Shown: positions 26,873-39,100 of the stretch, piece by piece
How the letters are laid out: every line of letters begins with the position of its first letter
Numbering within the stretch: position 1 is the stretch's first letter
Source of the DNA: Rhabdornis inornatus
Lineage: Eukaryota; Chordata; Aves; Passeriformes; Rhabdornithidae
Length of the DNA: 64,000 bases
Assembly (NCBI GenBank): GCA_013397075.1
Contig: VWZS01002844.1
Span: 62,001-126,000, forward strand
Direction: 5' to 3'
Notes under the pieces: model-generated
The model's input: the letters and a program-made list of their open reading frames with translations, nothing else
The model's database searches: none
What the model was told of the DNA's origin: nothing
Translations under genes and position numbers: made by a program

Positions 26873-27108
26873 CAGCGCTGTCCCGGGGAGGATCTCACCG
26901 CTGCCCCGAGGGTCTCAGCGCTGTCCCGGGGAGGATCTCACCGCTGCCCCCGGGGGTCTCAGCGCTGTCCGGGGGGTCTCAGCGCTGTCCGGGGGGGTCT
27001 CAGCGCTGTCCCGGGGAGGATCTCACCGCTGCCCCCGGGGGTCTCAGCGGTGTCCCGGGGGTCTCAGCGCTGTCCCGGGGGTCTCAGCGCACCCAGCGCT
27101 GTCGCTGC
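26873..27108. repeat. CpG-rich minisatellite, core GGTCTCAGCGCTGTCCCGGG
   Basis: About seven units of roughly 20 bases. In three of them a second module, GAGGATCTCACCGCTGCCCC, is inserted, giving an alternating A/A+B structure. It is open in three forward frames (150-176 codons), all repeat-derived. The array lies about 4.8 kb upstream of the MNT CpG island. Confidence 0.93.
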
Positions 27109-30100
27109 GGTTCATTTACACAGAAGAAGTCGGTCGGGTCAAGATCGCTCGGTAGCTGTCTTCTCCAGGGTGCATCACTTGGCACGGCTTTTAATGCAAT
27201 CAAAAGGTGACTACAAGCCATGCAGAGGCCATTCCAGCTCTCAGGGGAGAAGAATTGTTTCTTTGTGTATTCTATGGATTAAATTCTCTCATTCCAAGCA
27301 GGTATTTTAGTCACAGACCGTATTTGCAGCAGGCTGTGGTGATTTGTTCGGTGTTTGTGACTCTTCAGCCATTGCTCCAGACCTGGGAGACCTCAGCACG
27401 CTCCTATGGACTTTGGATGGACTTTTCCCTCCCCCTGCTCCTCAGCAGCTCAGCAGCACGTTCTGCAGCTGAGTGCAGCCCATGCCTGCTGCGCAGAGTT
27501 TCCAGAGAGACCTGCACGGCTGATTGCGCCCCGTGTCTCCACAGCAGCCCCATCTGGAGCTCAAACCTGGCCCTGCTCCCATTGCACAAGTGAAGACCAC
27601 GGGATGCAGCAGCACAGCAGGAAAAGCCAGCCCAGGTGTGAGCCCCGGGAGCCAGCAAGGGTTTGGGTCTTCCCCTGAAGCTCATCTGCAGCAGCGTGTG
27701 CTGTTATAGCAGAAATATGACAAATTACGTAATATTGGCATAATATAAACTGTCCTTATGTTGTGCTGAAGTTCCTGGACGGGGAACTCAAGACCCAGTA
27801 CAGGGATTACTGGGTAAAACCAGGAGGGGATTTCTGGGTAAATCCAGGAGGAACCTGGGGGTGAGTCCAGTGTCAGTGCTGCCCCAGGGTGGGTGTCAGG
27901 AGAGTTTTCAGCCATATCAGCAGATCTGTGTGAGACCTGTTCATCACATGTGTCCTGTTTAACCACTCTCCATGATTAAATATTTACAATAAGAATTTAT
28001 TCATCATTAAAACTCTAAATAAAAGAATTACAGAGAAAGTCAGAATGGTTCAGTAAGAAACAGCACTAATTATTTTCACCCTTGTGGGTTTTTCTGCATT
28101 CAGTGCTTGAATTTCAAAATGAAAATATTGAGATAAACTCCTGCTTTCGTGTAAGCACAGTTGGGGGGATTTCTTATTTGGTGTGAAGCCTGAAAAGGGA
28201 GAATTAACACTCATTTAATAATTTATGTTCAGTCATAATTTAGGCCCTGAGCAACGAAGTATTTAACCGGGAGATAAAACTTCAGGCAGTCACATATTCC
28301 AGTGACTCCAGACAGATTATTCAGATGCCTGAACTGAAAAGTTGCTTATTCAGAGTGAGGGAAGAGCAGAATTCCCTTGTGCTGGAAGCTGGGATGTGGA
28401 GCCCAGCTGGGGCAGATGGATGCTGAGAGTTTTCAACCCAGGCTACAAACACAGAGCTCAGTCCCTGCACAGCCACCAGCACTGGGGGTGATGCCCTGGC
28501 TCACAGGGGTTCTGTGACCTCAGAAAAGTCAGGAAATTAATGAGAGTCATTTCTGAGCTGGGGGAAAAGTCACTGAGATGAATACTGCCAGAAACTCACT
28601 GCCAGTCACGGGATGCAGAAATCCTGAGGATGGTTTGAGCACAGAGAAACTGTTTGCTGCACAGCAGAAAGGAAACAAGCAGAAGAGCAGGAAGGAGCTG
28701 TCAGATCTCCAGCACTAGTGCAGTTATTCTTCCACATCTGCACAGCTGAAGTGTGTTTTTTAACACCCATCACATCTCTAGTACAGGATATGTGCAGGGT
28801 ATTAGGTGAGCCTTGTGCCATTGTAAGACAGTGTCATCCTCAAATGGAAATTTTTCATCTCCTTTCAAATCTTGTCTGTTTTGTGGGAGGGAGAAGGGTG
28901 GATATAAGGGAAGATGATGAGCCCCATAAACACTGCTGCTTTTTCCTGCACTGTCTATATATGAATACCATCATCATTTTATCTAAATAAATCTAAGCCC
29001 ATTCAAACTTTATATAATGCTGTCAATACCTCTCAAAACAAAGAAAGGTATTTACAACAGCCCAGCTTTATGATTAAGGCATTATCCAAATTCTCCACTT
29101 GGAATGTTTCAGAGAGATTTCCTTCAGGCTCAACTACAGCCACAACATGGTAGAGATCAATATCTGTGCCATCTGAGTATCATCCAATGCAATCTAAAGG
29201 AATGACTAAACAGGAAATAATACACAGATAAGAAGATAAAATGCCCTGGGCAATCCCTCAAAGCAGGTAAAAAGGCTTGCCTTGGAAACTATACATGCTT
29301 ATAAGGAGACCAAAGGTCTAAATTCTTGTAAGCTACATCTAATATTTAGAGAAGATGAAAAAAAATATCAGTCAAAGTATTGGACTGAAAGTTTTAAAAC
29401 CACAGGTGGAAACTGAAGAGGCCACTGTCCCCCTAGTGCAGGACTGGGTGTGGCAGCTCCAGCAGTGCCACCTGCAGTGCCACCTGCTCAGGAGCCACAG
29501 GAGCCTTCTCTTCCTGGGAAGAGATTCCTGCCCATGGGCTCTTGTCAGGAGTAGCCCAGGTGAGGAGGAGCAGTCTAACCCCAGGCAGAGTCCCCGAGGC
29601 TGGGCAGCCTGATGGGGAGGACAGCTCTGACTGCAGACAAACCCCTCTGCCTCTTGGTGCCCTGAGCCCCTGAGGTCTGTGTCTGGGCTGTGCAGGTGGC
29701 CCAGGGCCTGCTCTTCCCAACTGTGGAGCATAATGGGCTAGAAACTGCACCTCTTGGTACTTCTAACCCATATGCAAAGTTTTAAACACTGTCCCTAAAG
29801 TGTTCACAAAGTCAACGCAGATAATCTGGGTGTTCTGGTTTGTCCCCAGTAACAGTGTCAAATGATTCAGTGAAACCCCTTCCATAAAGCCCTCCAGAGG
29901 CAAATGAATATACAGCTGATGGATTCTGGATGTGTACCCAAGCTGCTCCGTCAGCCAGGTCCAAACACTCGCAATAAATAAATTTAATCAGGAAACATCA
30001 CTCAGATATGAATGTTTAATGACGCTGATTTCTACTGTGAGCTGCCAAAGCTAGGAGCCAGCTTAGCAGTCAAGAGCCCACAGAGCTCAAGGTTTCAAAA

Positions 30101-30769
30101 CAAACAACTCTCCTTGGAGATTAGTGTTGCAAAAGATGTGAGCAGGCAGGAATGTTTTGCCTCCTGCTAAAGCATTAACCCAGCACAGGACTAAACTATT
30201 GTATGGCACCTGAAAACGTTTCTTTCAAAAGCTGTGTTCAATCAAACACCCTCAGTCAGTCAGAGCACTGCCTCTTGCATGCTCCATACCTCCTCTAATG
30301 ACTCATTTCTGTTGTCTTGTTTGGGATTTTTTGTCTCACCCACTAAAACCCCAGAGTGTGCGGCCCTTGCAGGTCTCTAGGCTGGGCTGCAGCACTGCAG
30401 GCAGGGCCCAGGGTAGGAGGTGCAGTTTGTACAGCAGGTTTGATGGCAGAATAGCAATTCCTTCTTCAAACCGAGTCTAGGCAGCTTGGACTGCAAGGTG
30501 CTTGTCCCAGCTGCATGCTCCCCTCTGACAGAAGTCCAAGGCACCTTGTTGTCAGGGTGTCCAGCTTTTTGAAGTGCCAACTGCCCAGTCTGAGCCCTGC
30601 AGAGTGACAGTCCTGCAGCATGCACAGCCCAGCCCAGCCAGCCCCAGCTGTGGGTGTCCCACCGGGGCTCTCTGCTGCTCTCCAGATGTGTTTGCAGGGT
30701 GCTGAGCCATCCTCAGCTCCTCTGCTGGGATCAGAAAACCCGGTTTTGGAATCTGACAGTCACACACAA

Positions 30770-30775
30770 CACGTG
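30770..30775. promoter_or_regulatory. CACGTG E-box about 1.35 kb upstream of the gap
   Basis: A canonical CACGTG hexamer in context CACAACACGTGCAAAA. It is the most distal of three E-boxes found near the inferred MNT promoter. It may be chance. Confidence 0.25.
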
Positions 30776-31175
30776 CAAAATACCCGAGTACATCCAGGCT
30801 GCAAAGGGAGGAACTCGGGAGATGTCAGATTCAGTCAGCCCTGGAGTAGCTCCTACTGAGCTCCCTGAGGCCACGCGCATTGTGTGACTTTCAGTAGCGC
30901 TCCCGCTGTGTCACACAGGCTGAGCTCAGCACACAGCCTGCTCTGGGGAGCTGGGCTGGCTGATGGAAGGCATTCCTGGTGGGAAAACTCCTCCATTCAT
31001 TGCGGGAGCTGGGAGGAGCTGGGGAGGCGGTTTGCAGAGATGATGGGAAAGCAGCTGAAAAGTCCCATGAGAAAGGAGCTTGTCCCTCCATGAACTACAC
31101 CTGCCCAAAGGTACCCCAGGTGAGTTCTTTTGGCCAGGTTTCATCCACATCTGGATTTTATCTATCTCTTCTGCT

Positions 31176-31181
31176 CACGTG
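31176..31181. promoter_or_regulatory. CACGTG E-box about 0.95 kb upstream of the gap
   Basis: A canonical CACGTG hexamer in context GCTCACGTGTGATG, outside the CpG island. It is one of three CACGTG sites between 30.7 and 32.1 kb. Functional relevance is inferred only from distance to the promoter. Confidence 0.3.
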
Positions 31182-31730
31182 TGATGACACTACCGTCATT
31201 ACTGCTGTGAGGAATTCTGATAACACAGGGATGAGTTCATGGCAAAGCCCAGGAGGAAATGACTCCTTGCATTTGCAGAGGAGGAGCAGGTGGACGTGCA
31301 GTGCATGAGGCCACCAGTCACAGGCTGGGCAAAGACCAGACATCGCCCTGAGCGCCCAGCACGGGCAGTGGGAAACAAAAGCACCTTTAGAGTCAGCCCC
31401 AAGCTCCACAAACCAGTACAGCCCATCTCACAAGGGTTTGGGCTTGCCCCCTTCAGTGGCCGTTCCTCAGGCTATCTTTTGGTTTGTAAATTCCTTAATG
31501 TTTGTAAGTATAATGAAAATTCTCATATGAAAACCTGTTGTGTTTTTTTTTTTTTTAAATCCCACTCCGTCCATGAGAAGCACTGGTTTTTCTAACCAGT
31601 TTATTTTCCTTTTTCTTCAGTATCTTTCCCCAGCCAAAAACCAGAAGTCAGTCAGAGGTAAATGCTTAGAATGGAAAATTTCCTTGTGGATAATTGAAGT
31701 TCAATTTAGTTTTGCGAGCTACTGACAAAG

Positions 31731-32128
31731 GGGCCGTGTAAAGGAAGGCGTTGCTCACGTTAGCCGCAGGTTACTTGACAAGCCGCAGTGTGAGGATTCG
31801 CGGCAAGCAGGCACTGCGTGTGCTGACCCTTTCACGCGGGTTCCCTCTTTTCCGTGCTTTTATCCATAGAAAAGGCTCGGCTTTTCCGTTCCGTGCAGCC
31901 ACCCGCACCCTGCGACCGGGGCGGCTCAGGAAGGGTCTGCAGGGATGGGACACAGCCTGGGAGCCCCGCGGGGGCAGAGCGGGGCCGGGCCCACCCCGCG
32001 GGCACCGGGCGCTGTCCCGGGCGGGAGTTCGGCGCGGTTCTGTCGGTCCGGCCCGGGGAAGCCCGGCCGGGGGCGGCGGGCCCGCACGTGCGCGGGGCGC
32101 GGCGGGCGCGGCCCCTTTAAGGCGCGCG
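31731..32128 (+). promoter_or_regulatory. MNT CpG-island promoter, part upstream of the gap
   Basis: CpG density rises sharply after about 31731. The last 200 bases are nearly all G and C, with GC-box-like GGGCGG near 32071, a palindromic E-box (32083-32092) and a CCCCTTTAAGG element near 32111. This is the typical form of a vertebrate housekeeping or transcription-factor promoter, and it lies directly upstream of the inferred exon 1. No start site can be fixed from the sequence. Confidence 0.75.
32083..32092. promoter_or_regulatory. Palindromic E-box CGCACGTGCG in the MNT promoter
   Basis: This is a perfect 10-base palindrome centred on CACGTG (32085-32090), about 40 bases before the gap. 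CACGTG is the class B E-box bound by MYC/MAX, MXD/MAX and MNT/MAX dimers. The flanking GC on both sides also suits USF or HIF-type binding. The sequence shows the site; occupancy and autoregulation are inference. Confidence 0.55.
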
Positions 32129-32947
32129 NNNNNNNNNNNNNNNNNNNNNNNNNNNNNNNNNNNNNNNNNNNNNNNNNNNNNNNNNNNNNNNNNNNNNNNN
32201 NNNNNNNNNNNNNNNNNNNNNNNNNNNNNNNNNNNNNNNNNNNNNNNNNNNNNNNNNNNNNNNNNNNNNNNNNNNNNNNNNNNNNNNNNNNNNNNNNNNN
32301 NNNNNNNNNNNNNNNNNNNNNNNNNNNNNNNNNNNNNNNNNNNNNNNNNNNNNNNNNNNNNNNNNNNNNNNNNNNNNNNNNNNNNNNNNNNNNNNNNNNN
32401 NNNNNNNNNNNNNNNNNNNNNNNNNNNNNNNNNNNNNNNNNNNNNNNNNNNNNNNNNNNNNNNNNNNNNNNNNNNNNNNNNNNNNNNNNNNNNNNNNNNN
32501 NNNNNNNNNNNNNNNNNNNNNNNNNNNNNNNNNNNNNNNNNNNNNNNNNNNNNNNNNNNNNNNNNNNNNNNNNNNNNNNNNNNNNNNNNNNNNNNNNNNN
32601 NNNNNNNNNNNNNNNNNNNNNNNNNNNNNNNNNNNNNNNNNNNNNNNNNNNNNNNNNNNNNNNNNNNNNNNNNNNNNNNNNNNNNNNNNNNNNNNNNNNN
32701 NNNNNNNNNNNNNNNNNNNNNNNNNNNNNNNNNNNNNNNNNNNNNNNNNNNNNNNNNNNNNNNNNNNNNNNNNNNNNNNNNNNNNNNNNNNNNNNNNNNN
32801 NNNNNNNNNNNNNNNNNNNNNNNNNNNNNNNNNNNNNNNNNNNNNNNNNNNNNNNNNNNNNNNNNNNNNNNNNNNNNNNNNNNNNNNNNNNNNNNNNNNN
32901 NNNNNNNNNNNNNNNNNNNNNNNNNNNNNNNNNNNNNNNNNNNNNNN
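32129..32947. other. Assembly gap (819 N) in the MNT CpG island, probable site of exon 1
   Basis: There are 819 consecutive N. Both flanks are extremely GC- and CpG-rich: the left edge ends in an almost pure G/C run and the right edge resumes in G/C-rich DNA. The expected short MNT exon 1 (5' UTR plus about 24 codons with the SIN3-interaction helix) is found in neither flank. The exon, and perhaps the transcription start, are therefore inferred to lie in the gap. Reading frames drawn across it are artefacts. Confidence 0.9.
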
Positions 32948-33140
32948 GCGGAGCGGCGGGAGCCACGCTTTGTGCCGCCGCCCATTGTGTCGGTGATGAG
33001 TCACGCAGCAGACGGGGGATGCGGTGATGAGGGGCCGCGCAAGGCCGGGAGGATTCCCGAGTCCGGAGCGCTCCCCAGCCTTTGGAGACGGCAGGGGCCG
33101 CCCGGTCCGCGGTCCTCGCCGGGTGGGTGACAGCTCCGGT
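32948..33140 (+). promoter_or_regulatory. CpG island continuation downstream of the gap (probable start of intron 1)
   Basis: Very CpG-rich sequence follows the N run and fades by about 33.2 kb. It contains TGAGTCA (32997-33003), an AP-1/CNC-type site inside GTGATGAGTCAC. No reading frame matches MNT exon 1, so the stretch is either late 5' UTR/exon 1 border or, more likely, the first part of intron 1. Confidence 0.5.
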
Positions 33141-36100
33141 GCTGCTTCCCACGCCCTGAGAGTCCCCTTGGCACCGCCAGCCCCGTGCTGATACCGGCTC
33201 CGGGCTCACAGGTGGCGGCTGTGCTCAAGGTGCAGCAGTAAAACACCGGGGCTCCACCTCTGCAGGCTGCTGGGGGATAACTTCCACTGCCATGCCACTG
33301 CCCCGTGCCCTGGGAGCATCGTGTGAGCGGGTCTGACAAGCTGTGGCTTGTTTGGGTCACAGGGGAGCAGGAGGGACCTGCCTTGTGGTGCTGGACGACT
33401 TCTGAGGCAGAAACTACTGCTGAGCAGGATGTATGGGCAGGGTAACAGAGCAAAGAAAAGACATCCTGCAGGTTTCTCAGCTCACAGGGGTGTTTGGGGA
33501 TGTGGTGTTGCACAAAGCCGTGGACTCTGCATGCTGCTGGGGAGCACAGTCACCTGCACAGACACCTGAGGGCTGGGCTGGCTGCAGGACCCGCAGCGTC
33601 AGTGCAAACGTGGCCACTTCAGGGAAGTCTGAGCACCAGGAAGACTGTGGCATGGGGGGGAGGAGCCCTGCAGTGGCCTTTGGGTGGCAGGGAGATGTCA
33701 GGGGAGGGCACAAGCAGGAACAGCTGGGAAAGGCTGGGGAGTAATGAGTAAGAACAGTAGGACTGCGTTCACTTCTTTGCCTTGCCTTCTTTCTCTCCTT
33801 CCTCTTGAAGTCTTGTGTTCTGAAATGTTACGGTCTGTGTTATACCCCCAGTTACACTGGAACTCCAGGCGTCCAGTATGGCCAGAAAATGAATCCATTT
33901 TGGAAACAGCATTAAAAAATATATACTGAACTCATCTAAGGGTCGCTGGGTCTGCAGCTGACAGCAGTGCCTGCTGTTGTAACCCTCTTACGTGCTGTAA
34001 GCATGTGCCTCCCAGGCATGTAAACACTCATTTACATGGGCACAAACCCACAGCCTGGGCTCCTGTCTCTGTCTGTTATGTGCAAGCTCCAGAGACGTTT
34101 GACTTGAATTAGAGGGTGCTGATTTCTTTGAATTTGGGTTAATCCAAGAATGTTTCATGATCTAAGAAAAACAAATTTCTTTATAATTGCAAGTAACTGA
34201 TACTTGTTTTCTTAGGGTTTTTCCCACAGATATTCATCTATGACTGTCCAGCTTGTGTTTGCTGCTCTCTGGATGCTGCACAGTTCATTCACACCATTTC
34301 TTTCCTGAGTGGTGGCAGCACAGGCAGTGACCCCACAGCAAGCACAGTTCTGGGCTTTTCCATCTCACCTACCTGCCATTTGGGCACGCATAATTGCCTG
34401 GGAGTGATAATGGTGTGTGGTGGCCAGAAGGGTTTCCTTTGGCTGGGCTGCCACCTTCCTTGTGCCAGTGGGTGAGGAAGAGAACCTGCTCAGACCCAGC
34501 GTCCATGGTCAGGCAGTGGATCAGTGCTGTGCTCAGTGTGGGGTCTCAGCGTTGTCTTTCAACAGATCTCATCAGTATAATGTTGGGATGCGTCTCCAGA
34601 AAACTTGTGGGGATTTTTGTCTCACCAGACTGGCTTCTGTCTCAGCAGGGTGCACACACAGGTCCCGAGCATCTCCAGGGCTGTTGGCCTTGGCCTCGCT
34701 GGCTGCTGCAGGCAGCACACCCACCTGGGATTCTCTCAGCGGTGGTTAAAGCATCTCCCAACACACACTGTGAGTTTATCTGTTTCCAGGGGCTTCCAGG
34801 TACACTGCAGTTCTGAGGACAGCAGTGCTGTAGTGTTATTCTGACAATTAGACTTTGTGATGGGATCGCAGGGATAACTGCCTTGGTGCAGCCAGTTCAG
34901 GTGATGGTGGTGACTCCCAGTTTTGATGGACAGACACCCTTGATTATTCTCTCTTTCTCGAGTATGGAGATGGGGTTCTAAAGGGTGATCTGCACATTTC
35001 CATTCATTTCCTTGAGCAGAAAGCTGGCTGGAGTGAGCAGCCTGTGGAAACAGCCCCTGGCGCAGGCCTGGGACGAAGGTGCAGCAGTGAGCCCTTGTTC
35101 TCATCACGGGATCGAGGAATGTTACCTGGAGCAAACATGCTTACCTAACAGGCTGGCTGTTATCTGCCAGATCCAGTTTTGCCATGACTCACTGAACTCA
35201 TTTCACCTGTCTGTGCTCCTTTGCTGGCCATACAACACACGAGCAGTGTGTTTGTTGGCAGTGTAACACGCACAGTGTGCTCTCTGTGTGACACACACAC
35301 TGTGCTGGCAGTGTTTGTTTGCTTGTTTTTAATCTGGCTGTGTTACACATGACTCAAAGCAGCCTGCAGAACAATTACCAGCAATGGATGAAGTGGGGTC
35401 TCAAGAGTTTCCTCTGAGGGCACCTCTGTGGGCTTTTTGGTCTGTTTTAAGGATACATAGTCTGTTTATAATACTGTTCATTAAAAGTTCATGTTTACTG
35501 TTCTTTTCCAACTTGTACATTTAAGGCATGTCATGGTTCACTGTTACTGCAGTGTGTGCTTCTGTCCCTGGGCCACAAGCAGGGCCAGCAGTGTCCTCAT
35601 GTGTGTGGGAGCAGGTGGGTTGGGTCCTGCCTGTCAGCAGTGCCACATTTTGCTCTGAACTGTGACACAGGAGCTGTTCAGCTGACAGAAATACATGCTT
35701 TTTATCAGAGTGCATTACTCTCTCTTAAAAACGCCAGTGCCTGATGGAAAAGCACAGGCCTGTCTTGTGTAGGCCAGCTCACCTCCTTGGCTGCCCAGGT
35801 GAAGCTCCTTGGATGGTGGAGCAGTCAGCACATGCTGTTGGTGCCCATAGCCTGTCAGAGCCAGTGCTTTCCTGCACATTATCCCAAATGCCACAGGAAG
35901 GTACAGCAGGATTGTCCATCCCTCCAGCCCACCAAGCTGCAGTGCTCCAGCAGTGACAGTGGCATGCTCAGCATCTTGGTGACATCATGGTCCTGGACTT
36001 TCTGTACACATGAGGCTCTCCATGATGGTTTTGTACTTTTAGCAGTATTGATCTGTTTTCTTTTCCTTTCTAGTGCTGGTAAATGCTCACCCTTTATTTC

Positions 36101-39100
36101 TTTGTTCTGTCCACAAAGAGTTAGTTATAACTAAAATGCAGTTAAAATTACTCTGGAGCTGATGGAGGGTTTCATTTAAGCACTGGAATAGCTTATTAAA
36201 GCACAATGTAAATTAGCTGTAGAGAGTGGAGAAGCTGTTTTTAGAAATGTCTGCCAGGTATTTATTTAGGTATTGTTGATTCTTCTTTGGGGCTTGGGAG
36301 ATGAACTACTTCAAGTTTTCATGAGGGTGTTTCCCTGCTGTGTTCCAGAAGCTGAGATGGTTTTGCTGAAAGTAAATGCTTCCTTGTAAGCCATGTGTCT
36401 CTATAAAGTAGTAATAAAGTGTGTGCTCCCTAGATTTTATCAGGCAAGAGGATCACCTTGTCATTTCTCTTAACTGATTTCAGGTTTGCATACCACAGTC
36501 GCTGGTTTCACTAATGGTCTGTACTGGTTGGTGCTAAGGAGGAATAGTTCACATGAAGGCTGATTTTCCTTTGCCTTTAGCGTCATCACATAAAGGTGTC
36601 ATCATCCTCTGGCTGAGAAAGTGGAGATCTGAGTATTGTAGTTGTTAGCAGTGAATGGTGACCAGTGTGCAGATGAGGTGTGAGCATGTGACAGCAGTGG
36701 CAATGCAGCAAGGTCACTCAGCAGGGAGAGGGTCAGGTAGGGGTCTCTGAATCCCTGAAACCAACCCCAGGCAGGCTGGCTTAGCTCCTGCTCCTCTGGA
36801 GTGTGTTGTGAACTTCTGAGTTCTAATTGTGAAGCATTTCAGGTTCCTTTATGATCAGTGTGCTCCTAAAACACAGTTCAGTTGATCTTTGAGGTGCTGG
36901 TAAGGCACAGTGTGTGTGAGGAGAGGACGTGGGAGTGTTTGTATCAGGCTGCAGTCTGAGCACAGCTCTGCAGGGCGAGTGGCAGTGCCACCAGGGGCCT
37001 GGCAGCCAGCTCTGTACTGGGGGCTTGCCCAGGGGCTCAGAGGGCTTTGGGAAGCAGTGCCATGTCTTGGGTCTGCTGTGTTACTGGTGAAGGAACAACA
37101 GTGCCAAGGGGTGGACACCAAACTGTGGGAGAGAAAAGTGGGGCTTGTTCTGCTGTCAACCAAAATTCAGAGGGAGTGAGAAAAGGGTCCCAATTTCAAA
37201 GGGTTCTCAGTCCTGGAAGCTTGTTCTGGGCCTGGAAGTGCCTGTGGCTGTGTGCTGCTGCCTCTGGTGTCAGCAGCATTTGCTGTGACTCAGAGCTTGC
37301 TTGGCTGATGCTGAGCTTTGCTGGGCTCCAGTTCTGCTGACTGTTCTTATCTCCCCCTTCCTGGTTCTCCCCTGTAGAGCCAGGGACCTGCAGAAACAGA
37401 AACCAACCTCCAGGCTCCAGCCTGCCCTTCCTCTTGGCATGAGTGTCCCCCTCCAGGGCAGCCTTGGGAGGAGTAAATACCTGGAGACTTCTGTACCCAG
37501 CTCTTTCCTGGTGGGAGCCTGGAGTCGCTCCTGCTGCATATCCAGTGTGAGTGACACCCAGGGCTGCAGCAGTTCAAGGCATGCAGGATAAGCTCCTAGA
37601 AGTATTGAATGATTCAGAAAAACACTTCAGACCATTCAGAAAATGAGACCACAGAACTGCCTCACTGTTCCTGAGTTAGAGATGTTCTCCACTGAGCACA
37701 CACACAGTTAGGATTCTTGGCTATGCAAAGGAACACACCCTCAATAAACTCTCTGTACTGATAGTGTCCCTAGTGCAAAGCAGGAGCATTCAAAGGGCAC
37801 TGCCATCCCTTGAGGCTCCTCCAGCAGGGTTCCAGGAGGCTCGGGCCATGCCCTGGCTGCTGCAGGCCCACACTGCTGGCCCGAGGGCACGAGTGACTCT
37901 GCCCACTGCTCCCTGGCTGGCACTGGTGGCAGTGCTGTGACAGATGGGTGGCATTTCCAGGGCAGGCAAAAGCAATGAGATATATTTAAATGCAGCAGAT
38001 TATTAGGTAACAAAGAGTGCCTGGTACTGTGTGCCGCTGGATCATTGAGGCCCTAAAATAGCACCAGGCCACTGGTCAGGGGTGCTGACCCTGTTTGTGT
38101 GTCCTCCCAGGACAGGATTTGATGTTCTGTCCCACGCTGCTGGTGTTGCTGTCACTGCCTGGGTGGCATGGCCAGGAGCCTGAGGTGCTGCTCTCACTGT
38201 GTGAACCTGCTGGCAAGCAGAGTGGTGTGGGCAGGGTGGGATTCCAGGACCCCTCGTGCTTGGTTCTGACCCCCTGGGCGTTCTCAGGACTGGTTCACTC
38301 CCATGGTTTGTTCTGTCCTCAGTCCCCTTGATGAGAGTGTGAAGAATGGGTGGAAATTAATTTTGAGGTGCACCTTTGGATTCAGCTGTCCTCTCATTCA
38401 AGGGGATGCCCTGAGCCTCAGTTGCTTTCTGTGTATGGAGTTCGTGTGCTGAGTGTGCCACAAGGGAAGGAATGAGCCTTGCATGTGTCTGAGCACACTG
38501 CATGCTGATCACCCATCCGTGAACTGTGTCTGTGACCAAACGTGGGTGAGCTTCCTTCATATGGGAAAACACAGAGCTTGAGGGGGCTTTCTTCAAAGGG
38601 TTTGTGTGCGGGGTGTGAATGCAAAGCGAGCAGGAGACAGATCTTCAGCACCCAGGGGAAGGGTTTCTGTCCAAAGAGGTGGCTCAGGGCCCTCCAGCCC
38701 TTTGCTGGGGTTGGGAGCATGGCTCCTTTCTGCCTGTGGGCAAGTCAGACCCAAGAGGACAGTAGCTCTTCAGTGTTAGATTTTGGCTAAAAAAAGATCC
38801 TTGAAATAAACTCTTTAGCTCAAGGGAGCAACACCAAAGGCCTTGCTGGCAGGTTGTCAGCAGCCCGAGGGCTGCACCTGCTTCCAGAGACATTTACATA
38901 AATACTTGTGATCAGTAATGCCTGCTTTAACCTTGCTTCCCTGTTCTTCCCTTCCCCGTGAGTGTTGCTGGTTGCAGGAGTTCCACACCAGCTCCTGCTC
39001 GCTCTGGGCCGTGCAGATCTCGGCTGTCCTGGCTGGGTGCTCTGCTCCGCTGTGGCCCTGTCACCTGCAGCAGCCCGGACAGGTCCTGCTGTCCTCACCA

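Larger units (their letters stand above)
27109..31730. other. MNT upstream flank, no gene supported
   Basis: Mixed composition, no recognised coding exon. Contains a 14-T run (31543-31556) and CACGTG sites at 30770 and 31176. Distal enhancer function is possible but cannot be shown from sequence alone. Confidence 0.55.

Noticed and set aside
26686..27310. Three forward frames of 150-176 codons over the 26.9-kb CpG-rich array
   Set aside because: Repetitive peptides produced by tandem units. No domain and no downstream exon.
31751..33209. Long frames of 295-459 codons across the MNT promoter region
   Set aside because: They are open only because the 819 N are read as unknown residues. The real flanking sequence does not match MNT exon 1.
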